In this document: positions 1 to 6,506 of the stretch, piece by piece
Layout of the letters: each line of letters begins with the position of its first letter
Numbering within the stretch: the first letter of the stretch is position 1
NCBI GenBank assembly: GCA_035654795.1
Contig: DASRWC010000004.1
Coordinates: 1-9,789, forward strand
DNA from: JAAYLC01 sp035654795
GTDB taxonomy: Bacteria > Bacteroidota > Bacteroidia > Flavobacteriales > Flavobacteriaceae
Direction of reading: 5' to 3'
Length of the DNA stretch: 9,789 nt
The notes under the pieces: generated by a model
The model's database searches: none
The model's input: only the letters and a program-made list of their open reading frames with translations
What the model was told of the DNA's origin: nothing
Program-made: the position numbers and the translations under genes

Positions 1-491
1 TCATGGATTCCGTCATTTTCTATCTTTCCGGAAATAACAATAGCCGTATCTGCTCTATAGGTATCTGATTCTGTTGCCGTAATCAGATAGACTGTAAATT
101 TGTTTCCATCTCCCGAAATAAAAGATCCGTCTCCAACATCGCTTTGTGAAACATTAACATGTTTCCCGTCATAATCTACTTTTAATCCATCTTGATTTGA
201 AAACTTAATTCGATAATCATCAAATGTGTATCCCGGCCAATCTCCCGGCACATTGGAGCTTTCCAAAACACATGGAGAGATTTCAAAATGGCCTTCTACT
301 GAAGGCGGCCGATTTCCGGCGTTGACGTTGAACCCCAAGTCCACCAAAGCAGCAAGCAACTCCTCACCTAAAAAATTGGAAACAGAGTCCATGGATCCGT
401 CAAATTGCTCATTGTCGGCAGGTTTATCATCTTTAGAACAAGAAGTCAACAAGGCAGCAGACATTACAAATAGAAAAAGGATTTTTTTCAT
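1..491 (-). CDS. Putative surface lipoprotein, N-terminal part (3' end outside window)
   Basis: An open frame begins at the ATG at 491-489 and runs without a stop to the window edge, giving about 163 residues. The N-terminus (MKKILFLFVMSAALLTSC) is a type II signal peptide: two lysines, a hydrophobic stretch, then lipobox L15-T16-S17-C18. The mature protein would start C-S-K-D-D-K; a lysine followed by two acidic residues at this place matches the lipoprotein export signal described in Bacteroidota, so surface exposure is likely (inference). The rest is hydrophilic, rich in Asp, Ser and Gly, with alternating patterns that suggest beta strands (for example around residues 90-160). I recognise no family or catalytic motif. 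It is divergent from the peroxidase gene, with 153 bp between the start codons. Presence of the gene is well supported; its function is unknown. Confidence 0.82.
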   Translation of the reverse strand, partial: MKKILFLFVMSAALLTSCSKDDKPADNEQFDGSMDSVSNFLGEELLAALVDLGFNVNAGNRPPSVEGHFEISPCVLESSNVPGDWPGYTFDDYRIKFSNQDGLKVDYDGKHVNVSQSDVGDGSFISGDGNKFTVYLITATESDTYRADTAIVISGKIENDGIH

Positions 492-547
492 AATGAATAA
501 AAATTTGATTAAAATGTAAAAATAAATATAAAAAGCTTTACTGTTTC

Positions 548-575
548 TACGTCCTAATACGTATTTAAATTTAAA
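548..575. promoter_or_regulatory. Palindromes in the divergent lipoprotein/peroxidase spacer
   Basis: Two adjacent palindromes lie between the divergent genes. The first, 548-563, has arms TACGT and ACGTA separated by 6 nt. The second, 564-575, is the perfect palindrome TTTAAATTTAAA. Their place between two divergent start codons suits a shared regulator site, but short A/T-rich palindromes also occur by chance, so this is only a candidate. Confidence 0.3.
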
Positions 576-612
576 GTTTTGCCAACAGTAAACAGATTCG
601 TTTGATTTTGTA

Positions 613-620
613 TAATTTTG
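613..620 (+). promoter_or_regulatory. Candidate -7 promoter element of the peroxidase gene
   Basis: TAATTTTG matches the Bacteroidota -7 consensus TAnnTTTG exactly and lies 24 bp before the ATG at 645, which would give a short leader. No convincing -33 TTG is seen at the usual spacing. The bases before the ATG (ATTTAAAAAA) are A-rich, as is usual upstream of start codons in this phylum. Confidence 0.5.
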
Positions 621-644
621 ATGTAGAAGTAAACATTTAAAAAA

Positions 645-1181
645 ATGAAAGTATTCTTCCTTTGCTGTATTTTTCTCGTTATAGGTAAATTAAATTCACA
701 AGAAAGATCCATGAATAGCATCTACGATTTTAGGATTACCACTCTAGAGGGAGAGCAAGTTTCTCTTGCCGACTTCAAAGGAAAGAAGCTTCTTATTGTT
801 AACACTGCCTCAAAATGTGGATTTACGCCGCAATATAAAGAACTGGAAGCACTGTATCGTCAGTATCAAGACAAGTTGGTGGTAATCGGATTTCCCGCCA
901 ATAATTTCGCCAATCAGGAACCCGGAACCAATGAAGAAATAGCCACTTTTTGCGAACGAAATTATGGAGTAACTTTTCCGATGTCAGAGAAAATATCCGT
1001 TAAAGGAAATGACCAAGCGCCAATTTATGAGTGGCTGACTCAAAAGGAACATAACAAATACGCAGACAGCGAAGTGAAATGGAACTTTCAAAAATATTTA
1101 ATCGACGAAAAGGGGAATTTGATCGGCATATTTGAATCGAAAGTAAATCCATTAAGTGAAGAAATAACAAGCAAGTTGTAG
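645..1181 (+). CDS. Glutathione peroxidase family protein (probably thioredoxin-dependent, exported)
   Basis: The protein (178 aa) has the thioredoxin-fold peroxidase core that reduces H2O2 and organic hydroperoxides. The peroxidatic site is in NTASKCGFTPQY (Cys58). The other tetrad members are Gln91 in the NQEPG motif and Trp146-Asn147 in VKWNFQKYL. Cys103 (TFCERNYG) is placed like the resolving cysteine of plant and bacterial 2-Cys Gpx enzymes that use thioredoxin instead of glutathione. The usual FPCN cysteine is replaced (FPAN), which those enzymes tolerate. Residues 1-19 (MKVFFLCCIFLVIGKLNSQ) look like a type I signal peptide, so the enzyme probably acts in the periplasm. A second in-frame ATG at 711 (Met23) would give a 156-residue cytosolic form, close to the usual family length. 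The gene converges on yraN with only 4 bp between stop codons, and no terminator hairpin is visible there. Confidence 0.92.
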   Translation: MKVFFLCCIFLVIGKLNSQERSMNSIYDFRITTLEGEQVSLADFKGKKLLIVNTASKCGFTPQYKELEALYRQYQDKLVVIGFPANNFANQEPGTNEEIATFCERNYGVTFPMSEKISVKGNDQAPIYEWLTQKEHNKYADSEVKWNFQKYLIDEKGNLIGIFESKVNPLSEEITSKL

Positions 1182-1185
1182 TTTA

Positions 1186-1551
1186 CTACTGATGGAAATA
1201 GAAAGCGTCGATGTAATGGTCAATCTTTTCTTGCTTTTTGTTTAGGAGAATCGCGATAATATCAAACCGTACTTCTACATCCAAATCATTTGAGACCACA
1301 TATTCATTGGCGGCCTTAACTAAGGATTTAATTTTTTTGGGTGTCACAAAACTTTGTGGGTCTCCGAAAAAATCGCTGTTTCTCGTTTTTACTTCCACAA
1401 TAACGATGGTATCAGGCTCAATCTGCGCGATGATATCGATTTCTGCCTTATCATACCTGTAATTTCGGCAAAGAATGGTGTATCCATTGGCCTTCAGAAA
1501 ATCTGCAGCCATTTCTTCACCGATAATTCCCAACTCGTTATGTGTTGCCAT
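1186..1551 (-). CDS. yraN: YraN/UPF0102 family nuclease-like protein
   Basis: This 121-residue protein is of normal length for UPF0102, a family with a restriction-endonuclease-like fold related to Holliday-junction resolvases. Family features are present in order: GIIGEEMA near the N-terminus (Glu12), GYTILCRNYR (residues 23-32), then the putative metal site E37-x-D39 in AEIDIIA and E53-x-K55 in VEVKTR, followed by the helix around residues 70-85. The cellular role of UPF0102 is not settled, and DNA processing is only inferred from the fold. The ATG at 1551 lies 3 bp after the stop of the LD-carboxypeptidase gene on the same strand, so the two are almost certainly co-transcribed and probably translationally coupled. 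The family call is secure. Confidence 0.9.
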   Translation of the reverse strand: MATHNELGIIGEEMAADFLKANGYTILCRNYRYDKAEIDIIAQIEPDTIVIVEVKTRNSDFFGDPQSFVTPKKIKSLVKAANEYVVSNDLDVEVRFDIIAILLNKKQEKIDHYIDAFYFHQ

Positions 1552-1554
1552 AGC

Positions 1555-2466
1555 TCAATTTTCTCTCACGATAAATTTTAATGCAATTCGGTCGTTGGTA
1601 ACGGTTAAGCGGGCTTCTCGTCCTAATATCAACGTTCGGTTATCTTCAATATGGCCAACAGGAAAATTGAAACAAACTGGATAATCATATTCCTTCACGG
1701 CATCTATAATGATTTCTTCGGCAGACATTCCGAAAGGTACCTGATTGTCGTGCATATCGGTTAATCCACCTACAACCAATCCGGCAAGATTATCCAACAT
1801 ACCGTTTCGTTTAAGGTTAATCATCATTCTATCAACGTGATACAGATACTCATCCAAATCTTCTATAAAAAGAATTTTCCCGTTTGTGTTTATACACGAT
1901 TTACTCCCACAAGCGGAATAAAGAATGGAAAGATTTCCACCTACTACTTCACCGGTCGCATTTCCGATTCTGCCCAAAGAATTCGTATTCTCAATCTCAA
2001 TGGCATAAGGTTCGCCAAAAAGAACCTGACGTATGGAAGCCGCCGTTTCGTATGTGTTTTTCCCGATACTCACTGCCGTCTGGGCGTGGAGACTTTCAAT
2101 TCCGAGTGTATTGAAATGAGAGTGAAGCATGGTCATATCGCTATACCCAAGAAACCATTTTGGATGCTCTTGAAATTTTGTAAAATCCATTTTATCGATA
2201 ATTCTGACAGTTCCATAACCGCCACGAGCACACCAAATTGCTTTCACTTCCGGGTCGTCTAATTGTTCTTGAAAATCGGAAGCACGTAACTCATCGTCTC
2301 CCGCAAACTGATGATGCTCGGCATCAATGGTTTTCCCGTACTTCACTTTTAGTCCCCAATCGGCGAGTAATTTTGCTGCATCTTTTAACTCTTCTTTGGT
2401 GGCTTTTCGAGCGGTGGAAATAAATGCGACAGTGTCGCCGTGTTTCAGAAAATCAGGTGTTTTCAC
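1555..2466 (-). CDS. LD-carboxypeptidase (peptidase S66, murein tetrapeptide carboxypeptidase)
   Basis: S66 enzymes remove the terminal D-Ala from the murein tetrapeptide in the cytoplasm during peptidoglycan recycling. The start chosen is the GTG at 2466, giving 303 aa beginning MKTPDFLKHGDTVAF, which matches how family members usually begin. A longer frame opens with a TTG at 2502, but that codon lies inside a good -7 promoter element (2500-2507), so it should not be in the mRNA. There is no in-frame ATG in the first 90 residues. Counted from the GTG, the catalytic triad is Ser109 (in FLGYSDMT), Glu202 (LFIEDLDEYLYH) and His272 (PVGHIEDNR). The oxyanion-region motif ARGGYGT is at residues 80-86. 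It is the first gene of an operon with yraN. Family and triad are clear; substrate is inferred from the family. Confidence 0.92.
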   Translation of the reverse strand: MKTPDFLKHGDTVAFISTARKATKEELKDAAKLLADWGLKVKYGKTIDAEHHQFAGDDELRASDFQEQLDDPEVKAIWCARGGYGTVRIIDKMDFTKFQEHPKWFLGYSDMTMLHSHFNTLGIESLHAQTAVSIGKNTYETAASIRQVLFGEPYAIEIENTNSLGRIGNATGEVVGGNLSILYSACGSKSCINTNGKILFIEDLDEYLYHVDRMMINLKRNGMLDNLAGLVVGGLTDMHDNQVPFGMSAEEIIIDAVKEYDYPVCFNFPVGHIEDNRTLILGREARLTVTNDRIALKFIVREN

Positions 2467-2499
2467 GTAGGTTATGATTGATTTGGGATTAAAGATATA

Positions 2500-2530
2500 C
2501 AATAGTACTTTATAGTCTCGAATTTTTCAA
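2500..2530 (-). promoter_or_regulatory. Candidate -33/-7 promoter of the LD-carboxypeptidase-yraN operon
   Basis: Read on the minus strand, TTG (2530-2528) is followed after 20 bp by TACTATTG (2507-2500), one mismatch from TAnnTTTG. A 20-bp spacer is within the 17-23 bp range described for flavobacterial promoters. The predicted transcript would start near 2493 and carry a leader of roughly 25-30 nt before the GTG at 2466. Confidence 0.45.
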
Positions 2531-2564
2531 AGGGTGTTAGCCATGAAATCGTTCTTTGAAAAAT
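2522..2564. repeat. 11-bp perfect inverted repeat upstream of the LD-carboxypeptidase gene
   Basis: ATTTTTCAAAG (2522-2532) is exactly complementary to CTTTGAAAAAT (2554-2564), with 21 nt between the arms. The left arm contains the candidate -33 element of the downstream minus-strand operon, so the structure could be an operator. It could also be a remnant of a small inserted palindromic element. No T-run follows on either strand in the way a terminator would need. Confidence 0.5.
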
Positions 2565-2698
2565 GATAAATTTTAGAAGAAGAAAAATTGCATTTCCGTA
2601 CCCGGTTTGCGTATATTTACATCTGGTTTTTGCTTTTCTCCGCCGATGAGATGTTTCGAGAAAAAGCTGCGACAATTTCACTTCAACAACCCGATTTC

Positions 2699-2825
2699 AT
2701 GCCCACTTCATGCCCACTTCATGCCGACTTCATGCCGACTTCATGCCCACTTCATGCCGACTCTATGGCGTCTTATGCCGACTCTATGGCGTCTTATGCC
2801 GATTCATGCCGACCTATGCCGAGTC
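2699..2825. repeat. Tandem repeat array of twelve 10-11-bp units
   Basis: Twelve head-to-tail units all begin with ATGSC. Five 11-bp units ATGCCSACTTC (2699-2753) are followed by two copies of a 21-bp pair made of ATGCCGACTCT and ATGGCGTCTT (2754-2774 and 2775-2795), then three 10-bp units ATGCCGATTC, ATGCCGACCT and ATGCCGAGTC (2796-2825). Mean spacing is about 10.6 bp, close to one DNA helical turn. The array lies in the non-coding stretch between the divergent LD-carboxypeptidase operon and metG. A plus-strand frame opens across it only from a TTG and gives low-complexity peptide, so coding is unlikely. The sequence is much richer in G+C than its surroundings. The bases after it (2826-2880) hold looser CATA-type words and nothing else I can name. 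Confidence 0.9.
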
Positions 2826-2880
2826 AACTCCATAGATAATCCATAAATACCCTATATCAACCATAAGGTTACTAGTATTC

Positions 2881-3058
2881 CTATTGCACCTTGTTAGCTA
2901 ATATCCTTAATCGGTCACCCCTTGTTAAGAAGTTCGCGATATCTTCAAATTCAATACTTACCCAATCAAACGCTTTGATATAGCCATTCTCATCTTCAGA
3001 TTTTCTCAGTTTTTTACCTATTTAAAACTTCCGTTAAGTAGAATATGGAATTTTTCAT
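2881..3058 (-). pseudogene. Degenerate small ORF with a probable frameshift, unknown function
   Basis: On the minus strand an ATG at 3058 opens MKNSIFYLTEVLNR and meets a TAA at 3016-3014. A neighbouring frame, open from 3018 to the stop at 2883-2881, reads protein-like sequence (KKLRKSEDENGYIKAFDWVS, then a stretch ending RGDRLRILANKVQ) but has no ATG, GTG or TTG start of its own. Removing one T just before the run of six A's (3010-3015 on the plus strand) joins the two into a 58-residue protein. This suggests a small gene broken by a one-base indel, or a programmed slip on the A-run, or a remnant of a larger gene. I recognise no family. It is divergent from metG. Confidence 0.4.
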
Positions 3059-3065
3059 AAAACAG

Positions 3066-3073
3066 TACCTTTG
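3066..3073 (+). promoter_or_regulatory. Candidate -7 promoter element of metG
   Basis: TACCTTTG is an exact match to TAnnTTTG and ends 17 bp before the metG ATG, predicting a very short leader. No clear -33 TTG stands at 17-23 bp upstream. Confidence 0.5.
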
Positions 3074-3090
3074 CCAACTAAATTTTTTCC

Positions 3091-5181
3091 ATGGAATCTC
3101 AAGATACACTTCTAAATACCGCTCAACGATATACGATTACCGCTGCTCTTCCTTATACCAACGGTCCCATTCACATCGGTCACCTCGCCGGCGTTTATGT
3201 ACCCGCCGATATTTATGCCCGATATCAGCGCCTTCAAAATAAAGATGTGGCTTTCATCTGCGGAAGCGATGAGCACGGTGTCGCTATTACGCTAAAAGCG
3301 AAAAAAGAAGGCACCACTCCACAAGAATTGGTGGATAAATATCATCATATCATCAAGAAGAGCTTTGAAGATTTTGGAATTTCATTTGATAATTATTCAC
3401 GGACTTCAGCAAAAATTCATCACGAAACGGCTTCGGAATTCTTTAAAACGCTTTACGACAAAGGCAAATTCATTGAAGAAGTTACCGAGCAACTCTATGA
3501 CGAAGAAGCAAAACAGTTTCTGGCAGACCGCTATGTCATCGGAACTTGCCCAAAATGTGGTTATGAAGAAGCTTATGGAGACCAATGTGAGAAATGTGGA
3601 ACGAGCCTGAATGCAACGGATTTAATCAATCCGAAAAGTGTTATTTCCGGAAGCAAACCTGTTCTTAAAGAAACCAAACACTGGTTTTTGCCTTTAAATG
3701 AATACGAAGATTTTCTAAAAGATTGGATTCTCGTGAACCACAAAAAAGATTGGAAACCAAATGTTTACGGACAATGCAAAAGTTGGATTGACGACGGCTT
3801 AAAACCAAGAGCGGTAACACGAGATTTGGATTGGGGAATTCCGGTTCCGGTTGAAGGTGCTGAAGGAAAAGTGCTGTATGTCTGGTTTGATGCGCCTATC
3901 GGATATATTTCTTCAACAAAAGAATGGGCAGCACGCGAAGGAAAAAACTGGGAAGATTACTGGAAAGATGAAGAAACTAAAATGCTGCACTTTATCGGGA
4001 AAGATAATATTGTCTTCCACTGCATCATTTTCCCCGCAATGCTTTCAGCGGAAGGAAGTTATATTCTTCCGAATAATGTTCCCGCAAATGAATTTCTGAA
4101 TCTGGAAGGAAATAAACTTTCCACAAGTAAAAACTGGGCGGTTTGGCTACACGAATACCTTGAAGATTTCCCAAATCAGCAAGACGTTCTCCGTTATGTG
4201 CTGACTGCCAATGCTCCCGAAACCAAGGATAACGATTTTACCTGGGCAGATTTTCAAGCGCGAAATAACAATGAGCTGGTCGCCATTTTCGGAAACTTCA
4301 TCAATCGGGTTATGGTGTTGACCGATAAATATTATGACGGCATCGTTCCTGAAGCCATTGAATTAAAAGAAATCGATGAACAAACGCTGAACGAACTTCG
4401 CGCTTATCCGGAAGTTATTGCAAGTTCGTTGGAAAGGTATCGTTTCCGTGAAGCTCAGGGAGAATTGATGAATCTTGCTCGCCTCGGAAATAAATACCTG
4501 GCCGATGAAGAACCCTGGAAAACCATAAAAACCGATGAATCCCGAACCAAAACCGTGATGAAAGTTGCTCTGGAAATTGCAACGGCTCTCGCGGTTTTAA
4601 GCGAACCGTTCCTTCCATTTACGTCTTCAAAATTGAGAAAAATGCTGAATTTGACTTCTGAAGACATCAGCTGGAATGATATTTCTCAAAATGGCGAATT
4701 GATTCCGAGCGGACATAAAATCGGGAAAGCGGAACTGTTATTCAGCAAAATAGAAGACGAACAAATTCAAAAACAGTTAGATAAACTTCATAAAACAAAA
4801 ACAGAAAACGTGGAAAACGCTGTTGAAACGAAAGAACTTACACCCCAAAAAGAAACCATTCAGTTTGACGATTTCATGAAAATGGATATCCGCATCGGAA
4901 CCATTCTTGAAGCCGAAAAAATGCCAAAAGCCGACAAACTTTTAATTCTGAAAGTCGATACCGGAATTGATACAAGAACGATAGTATCCGGAATTGCCGA
5001 ACATTTCAAACCGGAAGAAATCATCGGACAGCGTGTGACCGTTCTCGCCAATCTCGCACCACGAAAATTACGAGGCGTAGAAAGTCAAGGAATGATTTTA
5101 ATGACTGAAACCGCCGACGGAAAATTGGTTTTCATGAATCCTGATAAAGACGCTGTTCCAAATGGTGCGACCGTGAATTAG
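3091..5181 (+). CDS. metG: Methionine-tRNA ligase with C-terminal tRNA-binding domain
   Basis: This cytoplasmic class I aminoacyl-tRNA synthetase charges tRNA-Met with methionine using ATP. Its 696 aa are usual for the long, dimeric MetG type. The Rossmann-fold catalytic domain starts with AALPYTNGPIHIGH, containing the HIGH signature at residues 28-31. The connective domain carries a zinc knuckle, C153-P-K-C156 and C166-E-K-C169. The second signature appears as KLSTS (342-346), a known variant of KMSKS. GSDEHG (58-63) and the YVWFDAPIGY stretch are also typical. After the helical anticodon-binding domain (about 390-560) a linker rich in Lys and Glu leads into an OB-fold tRNA-binding domain from about residue 590 (FDDFMKMDIRIGTILEAEKM), as in EMAP II/Trbp111 proteins. 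It appears monocistronic: the upstream genes are divergent, and the next gene has its own promoter. Confidence 0.98.
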   Translation: MESQDTLLNTAQRYTITAALPYTNGPIHIGHLAGVYVPADIYARYQRLQNKDVAFICGSDEHGVAITLKAKKEGTTPQELVDKYHHIIKKSFEDFGISFDNYSRTSAKIHHETASEFFKTLYDKGKFIEEVTEQLYDEEAKQFLADRYVIGTCPKCGYEEAYGDQCEKCGTSLNATDLINPKSVISGSKPVLKETKHWFLPLNEYEDFLKDWILVNHKKDWKPNVYGQCKSWIDDGLKPRAVTRDLDWGIPVPVEGAEGKVLYVWFDAPIGYISSTKEWAAREGKNWEDYWKDEETKMLHFIGKDNIVFHCIIFPAMLSAEGSYILPNNVPANEFLNLEGNKLSTSKNWAVWLHEYLEDFPNQQDVLRYVLTANAPETKDNDFTWADFQARNNNELVAIFGNFINRVMVLTDKYYDGIVPEAIELKEIDEQTLNELRAYPEVIASSLERYRFREAQGELMNLARLGNKYLADEEPWKTIKTDESRTKTVMKVALEIATALAVLSEPFLPFTSSKLRKMLNLTSEDISWNDISQNGELIPSGHKIGKAELLFSKIEDEQIQKQLDKLHKTKTENVENAVETKELTPQKETIQFDDFMKMDIRIGTILEAEKMPKADKLLILKVDTGIDTRTIVSGIAEHFKPEEIIGQRVTVLANLAPRKLRGVESQGMILMTETADGKLVFMNPDKDAVPNGATVN

Positions 5182-5243
5182 TCGCTGTCTTTCAATTAAA
5201 TACTTTAAAACAAGGAAGAAAATATTTACTATCGCTGCAAGAC

Positions 5244-5308
5244 ATGCAACAAATAAACATTATATTTGTTGCATAATTTGCGACGATTAAATGTGTTATT
5301 CGTCGCAT
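5244..5308. promoter_or_regulatory. Fic promoter with two inverted-repeat operators
   Basis: TATATTTG (5261-5268) is an exact -7 element for the fic gene. It is covered by a perfect 12-bp inverted repeat, ATGCAACAAATA (5244-5255) and TATTTGTTGCAT (5263-5274). A second inverted repeat follows, TGCGACGA (5279-5286) and TCGTCGCA (5300-5307), the latter running into the first fic ATG. All four half-sites fit TGCRACRA or its complement. In both pairs the half-sites are exactly 21 bp apart start to start (5245 to 5266, 5279 to 5300), about two helical turns. This shared geometry suggests a dimeric repressor bound over the promoter and leader, most simply the wHTH of Fic itself (inference). Confidence 0.72.
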
Positions 5309-6425
5309 GAATTTCAAAATCATGCCACGATACGTCCATGAAATAAAAGATTGGCCTGAGTTTCATTGGAACTTAGAAGCACTTTTCATGCCACTTGCCG
5401 ATGCGCGAAATGCTCAGGGACGCCTTGTGGGAAAAATGGAATCGCTCGGTTTCACCCTTCGAAATGAAGCCAATCTCGAAAGCTTAACATCCGAAGTTTT
5501 AAAATCTTCCGAGATAGAAGGCGAACTGCTTCCTTTAGACCAAGTTCGTTCTTCTTTAGCGAGAAAACTCGGTCTTGAAATAGCCGGTGCCGTAGAATCT
5601 GACCGGCACGTGGACGGGGTGGTAGAAATGATGCTGGATGCTACTCAAAACTGCTATGAACCCCTGACTAAAGAACGCTTGTTCGATTGGCACGCTGCTC
5701 TTTTCCCGACGGGAAGAAGCGGAATGTATCATATCAAAGTCGGCGATTGGCGGGATGACACAACCGGCCCGATGCAAGTGGTTTCCGGACCTTTGGGAAA
5801 AGAAAAAGTACATTTTCAAGCACCGGATTCCAAATTGTTGGAATCGGAAATGACAAGATTTCTGAACTGGTTTAATAGCGCGCCGGAGACTGATTTGGTC
5901 TTAAAAGCCGCTGTCGCACATTTCTGGTTTGTCACCATACACCCTTTTGAAGACGGGAACGGAAGAATAGCCCGCGCCCTAACCGATTTGCTTCTGGCGC
6001 AATCCGACGAGAGCGATTATCGGTTTTACAGTATGTCAACTCAAATACGAAAAGACCGAAAAGGCTACTATAATATATTGGAGTCTTCCCAAAAAGGAAC
6101 TTTGGATATAACAGCATGGCTGAAATGGTTTTTGACAACCTTCACAAATGCCATAAAAGCATCGGATTCCACTTTGAAGAAAACATTGACAAAATCCGAT
6201 TTTTGGGACCGACATGCAGAGACTTCCTTCAATGAAAGACAACGAAAAATGCTGAACCTGCTTCTCGACAATTTTGAAGGAAAACTCACATCATCCAAAT
6301 GGGCCAAAATCACAAAAACTTCGCGCGACACGGCAATACGCGACATCAATGATTTAATGGAGAAGCATGTTTTGGCGAAAGAAGATGCCGGTGGACGGAG
6401 TACCAATTATGTTTTGAATCTCTAA
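5307..6425 (+). CDS. Class II Fic family protein (DUF4172-type N-terminus, Fic, winged HTH)
   Basis: Fic proteins transfer AMP, or another phosphate-linked moiety, from a nucleotide to hydroxyl side chains of target proteins. The active loop is canonical: HPFEDGNGR at residues 212-220, with IAR completing HxFx(D/E)GNGRxxR, so it should be catalytically competent. The inhibitory motif [S/T]xxxE[G/N] is present N-terminally as S67-S-E-I-E71-G72, marking class II, in which the Glu blocks productive ATP binding. Residues 8-30 (RYVHEIKDWPEFHW...) look like the DUF4172 start of these proteins. The last 65 residues or so (from NERQRKMLNLLL, with a helix pair near TSSKWAKITKTSRDTAIRDI) form a winged helix-turn-helix. 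The 372 aa are normal for this architecture. Met1 or Met6 (5322) could be the start; MPRYVHE from Met6 is closer to typical family N-termini. It is flanked by unrelated genes, and no antitoxin partner gene is adjacent. The target protein is unknown. Confidence 0.93.
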   Translation: MNFKIMPRYVHEIKDWPEFHWNLEALFMPLADARNAQGRLVGKMESLGFTLRNEANLESLTSEVLKSSEIEGELLPLDQVRSSLARKLGLEIAGAVESDRHVDGVVEMMLDATQNCYEPLTKERLFDWHAALFPTGRSGMYHIKVGDWRDDTTGPMQVVSGPLGKEKVHFQAPDSKLLESEMTRFLNWFNSAPETDLVLKAAVAHFWFVTIHPFEDGNGRIARALTDLLLAQSDESDYRFYSMSTQIRKDRKGYYNILESSQKGTLDITAWLKWFLTTFTNAIKASDSTLKKTLTKSDFWDRHAETSFNERQRKMLNLLLDNFEGKLTSSKWAKITKTSRDTAIRDINDLMEKHVLAKEDAGGRSTNYVLNL

Positions 6426-6460
6426 TCGCCGGCACTTTCTAAACTTTTCTTAATTCCTTC

Positions 6461-6472
6461 CGTTCCCGAACG
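6461..6472 (+). terminator. Weak hairpin between fic and the exonuclease gene
   Basis: CGTT and AACG can pair around CCCG, followed by a pyrimidine-rich tract (TCTTTCTCTAATTT) 36 bp after the fic stop. The stem is only 4 bp, so termination here is uncertain. Confidence 0.2.
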
Positions 6473-6506
6473 TCTTTCTCTAATTTAGAAATCCTGAAAA
6501 GAGAAA

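Noticed and set aside
226..519. Plus-strand frame of 97 residues at the left end
   Set aside because: It is antisense to the lipoprotein gene, which has a clear signal peptide and lipobox; the plus-strand frame has no recognisable features.
2699..2825. CRISPR array
   Set aside because: Units are 10-11 bp and directly abutting with no spacers, and no cas genes are present.
2588..2846. Open frames across the tandem array, giving peptides rich in ADFMPTSCPLH-type repeats
   Set aside because: The frame at 2588 opens with TTG, the sequence is low-complexity because of the DNA repeat, and an 11-bp unit keeps several frames open at once. There is no sign of a coding gene.
5307..6425. Fic as the toxin of a Fic/antitoxin two-gene system
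   Set aside because: The inhibitory motif is within the same protein (class II), and no small antitoxin gene is adjacent on either side.
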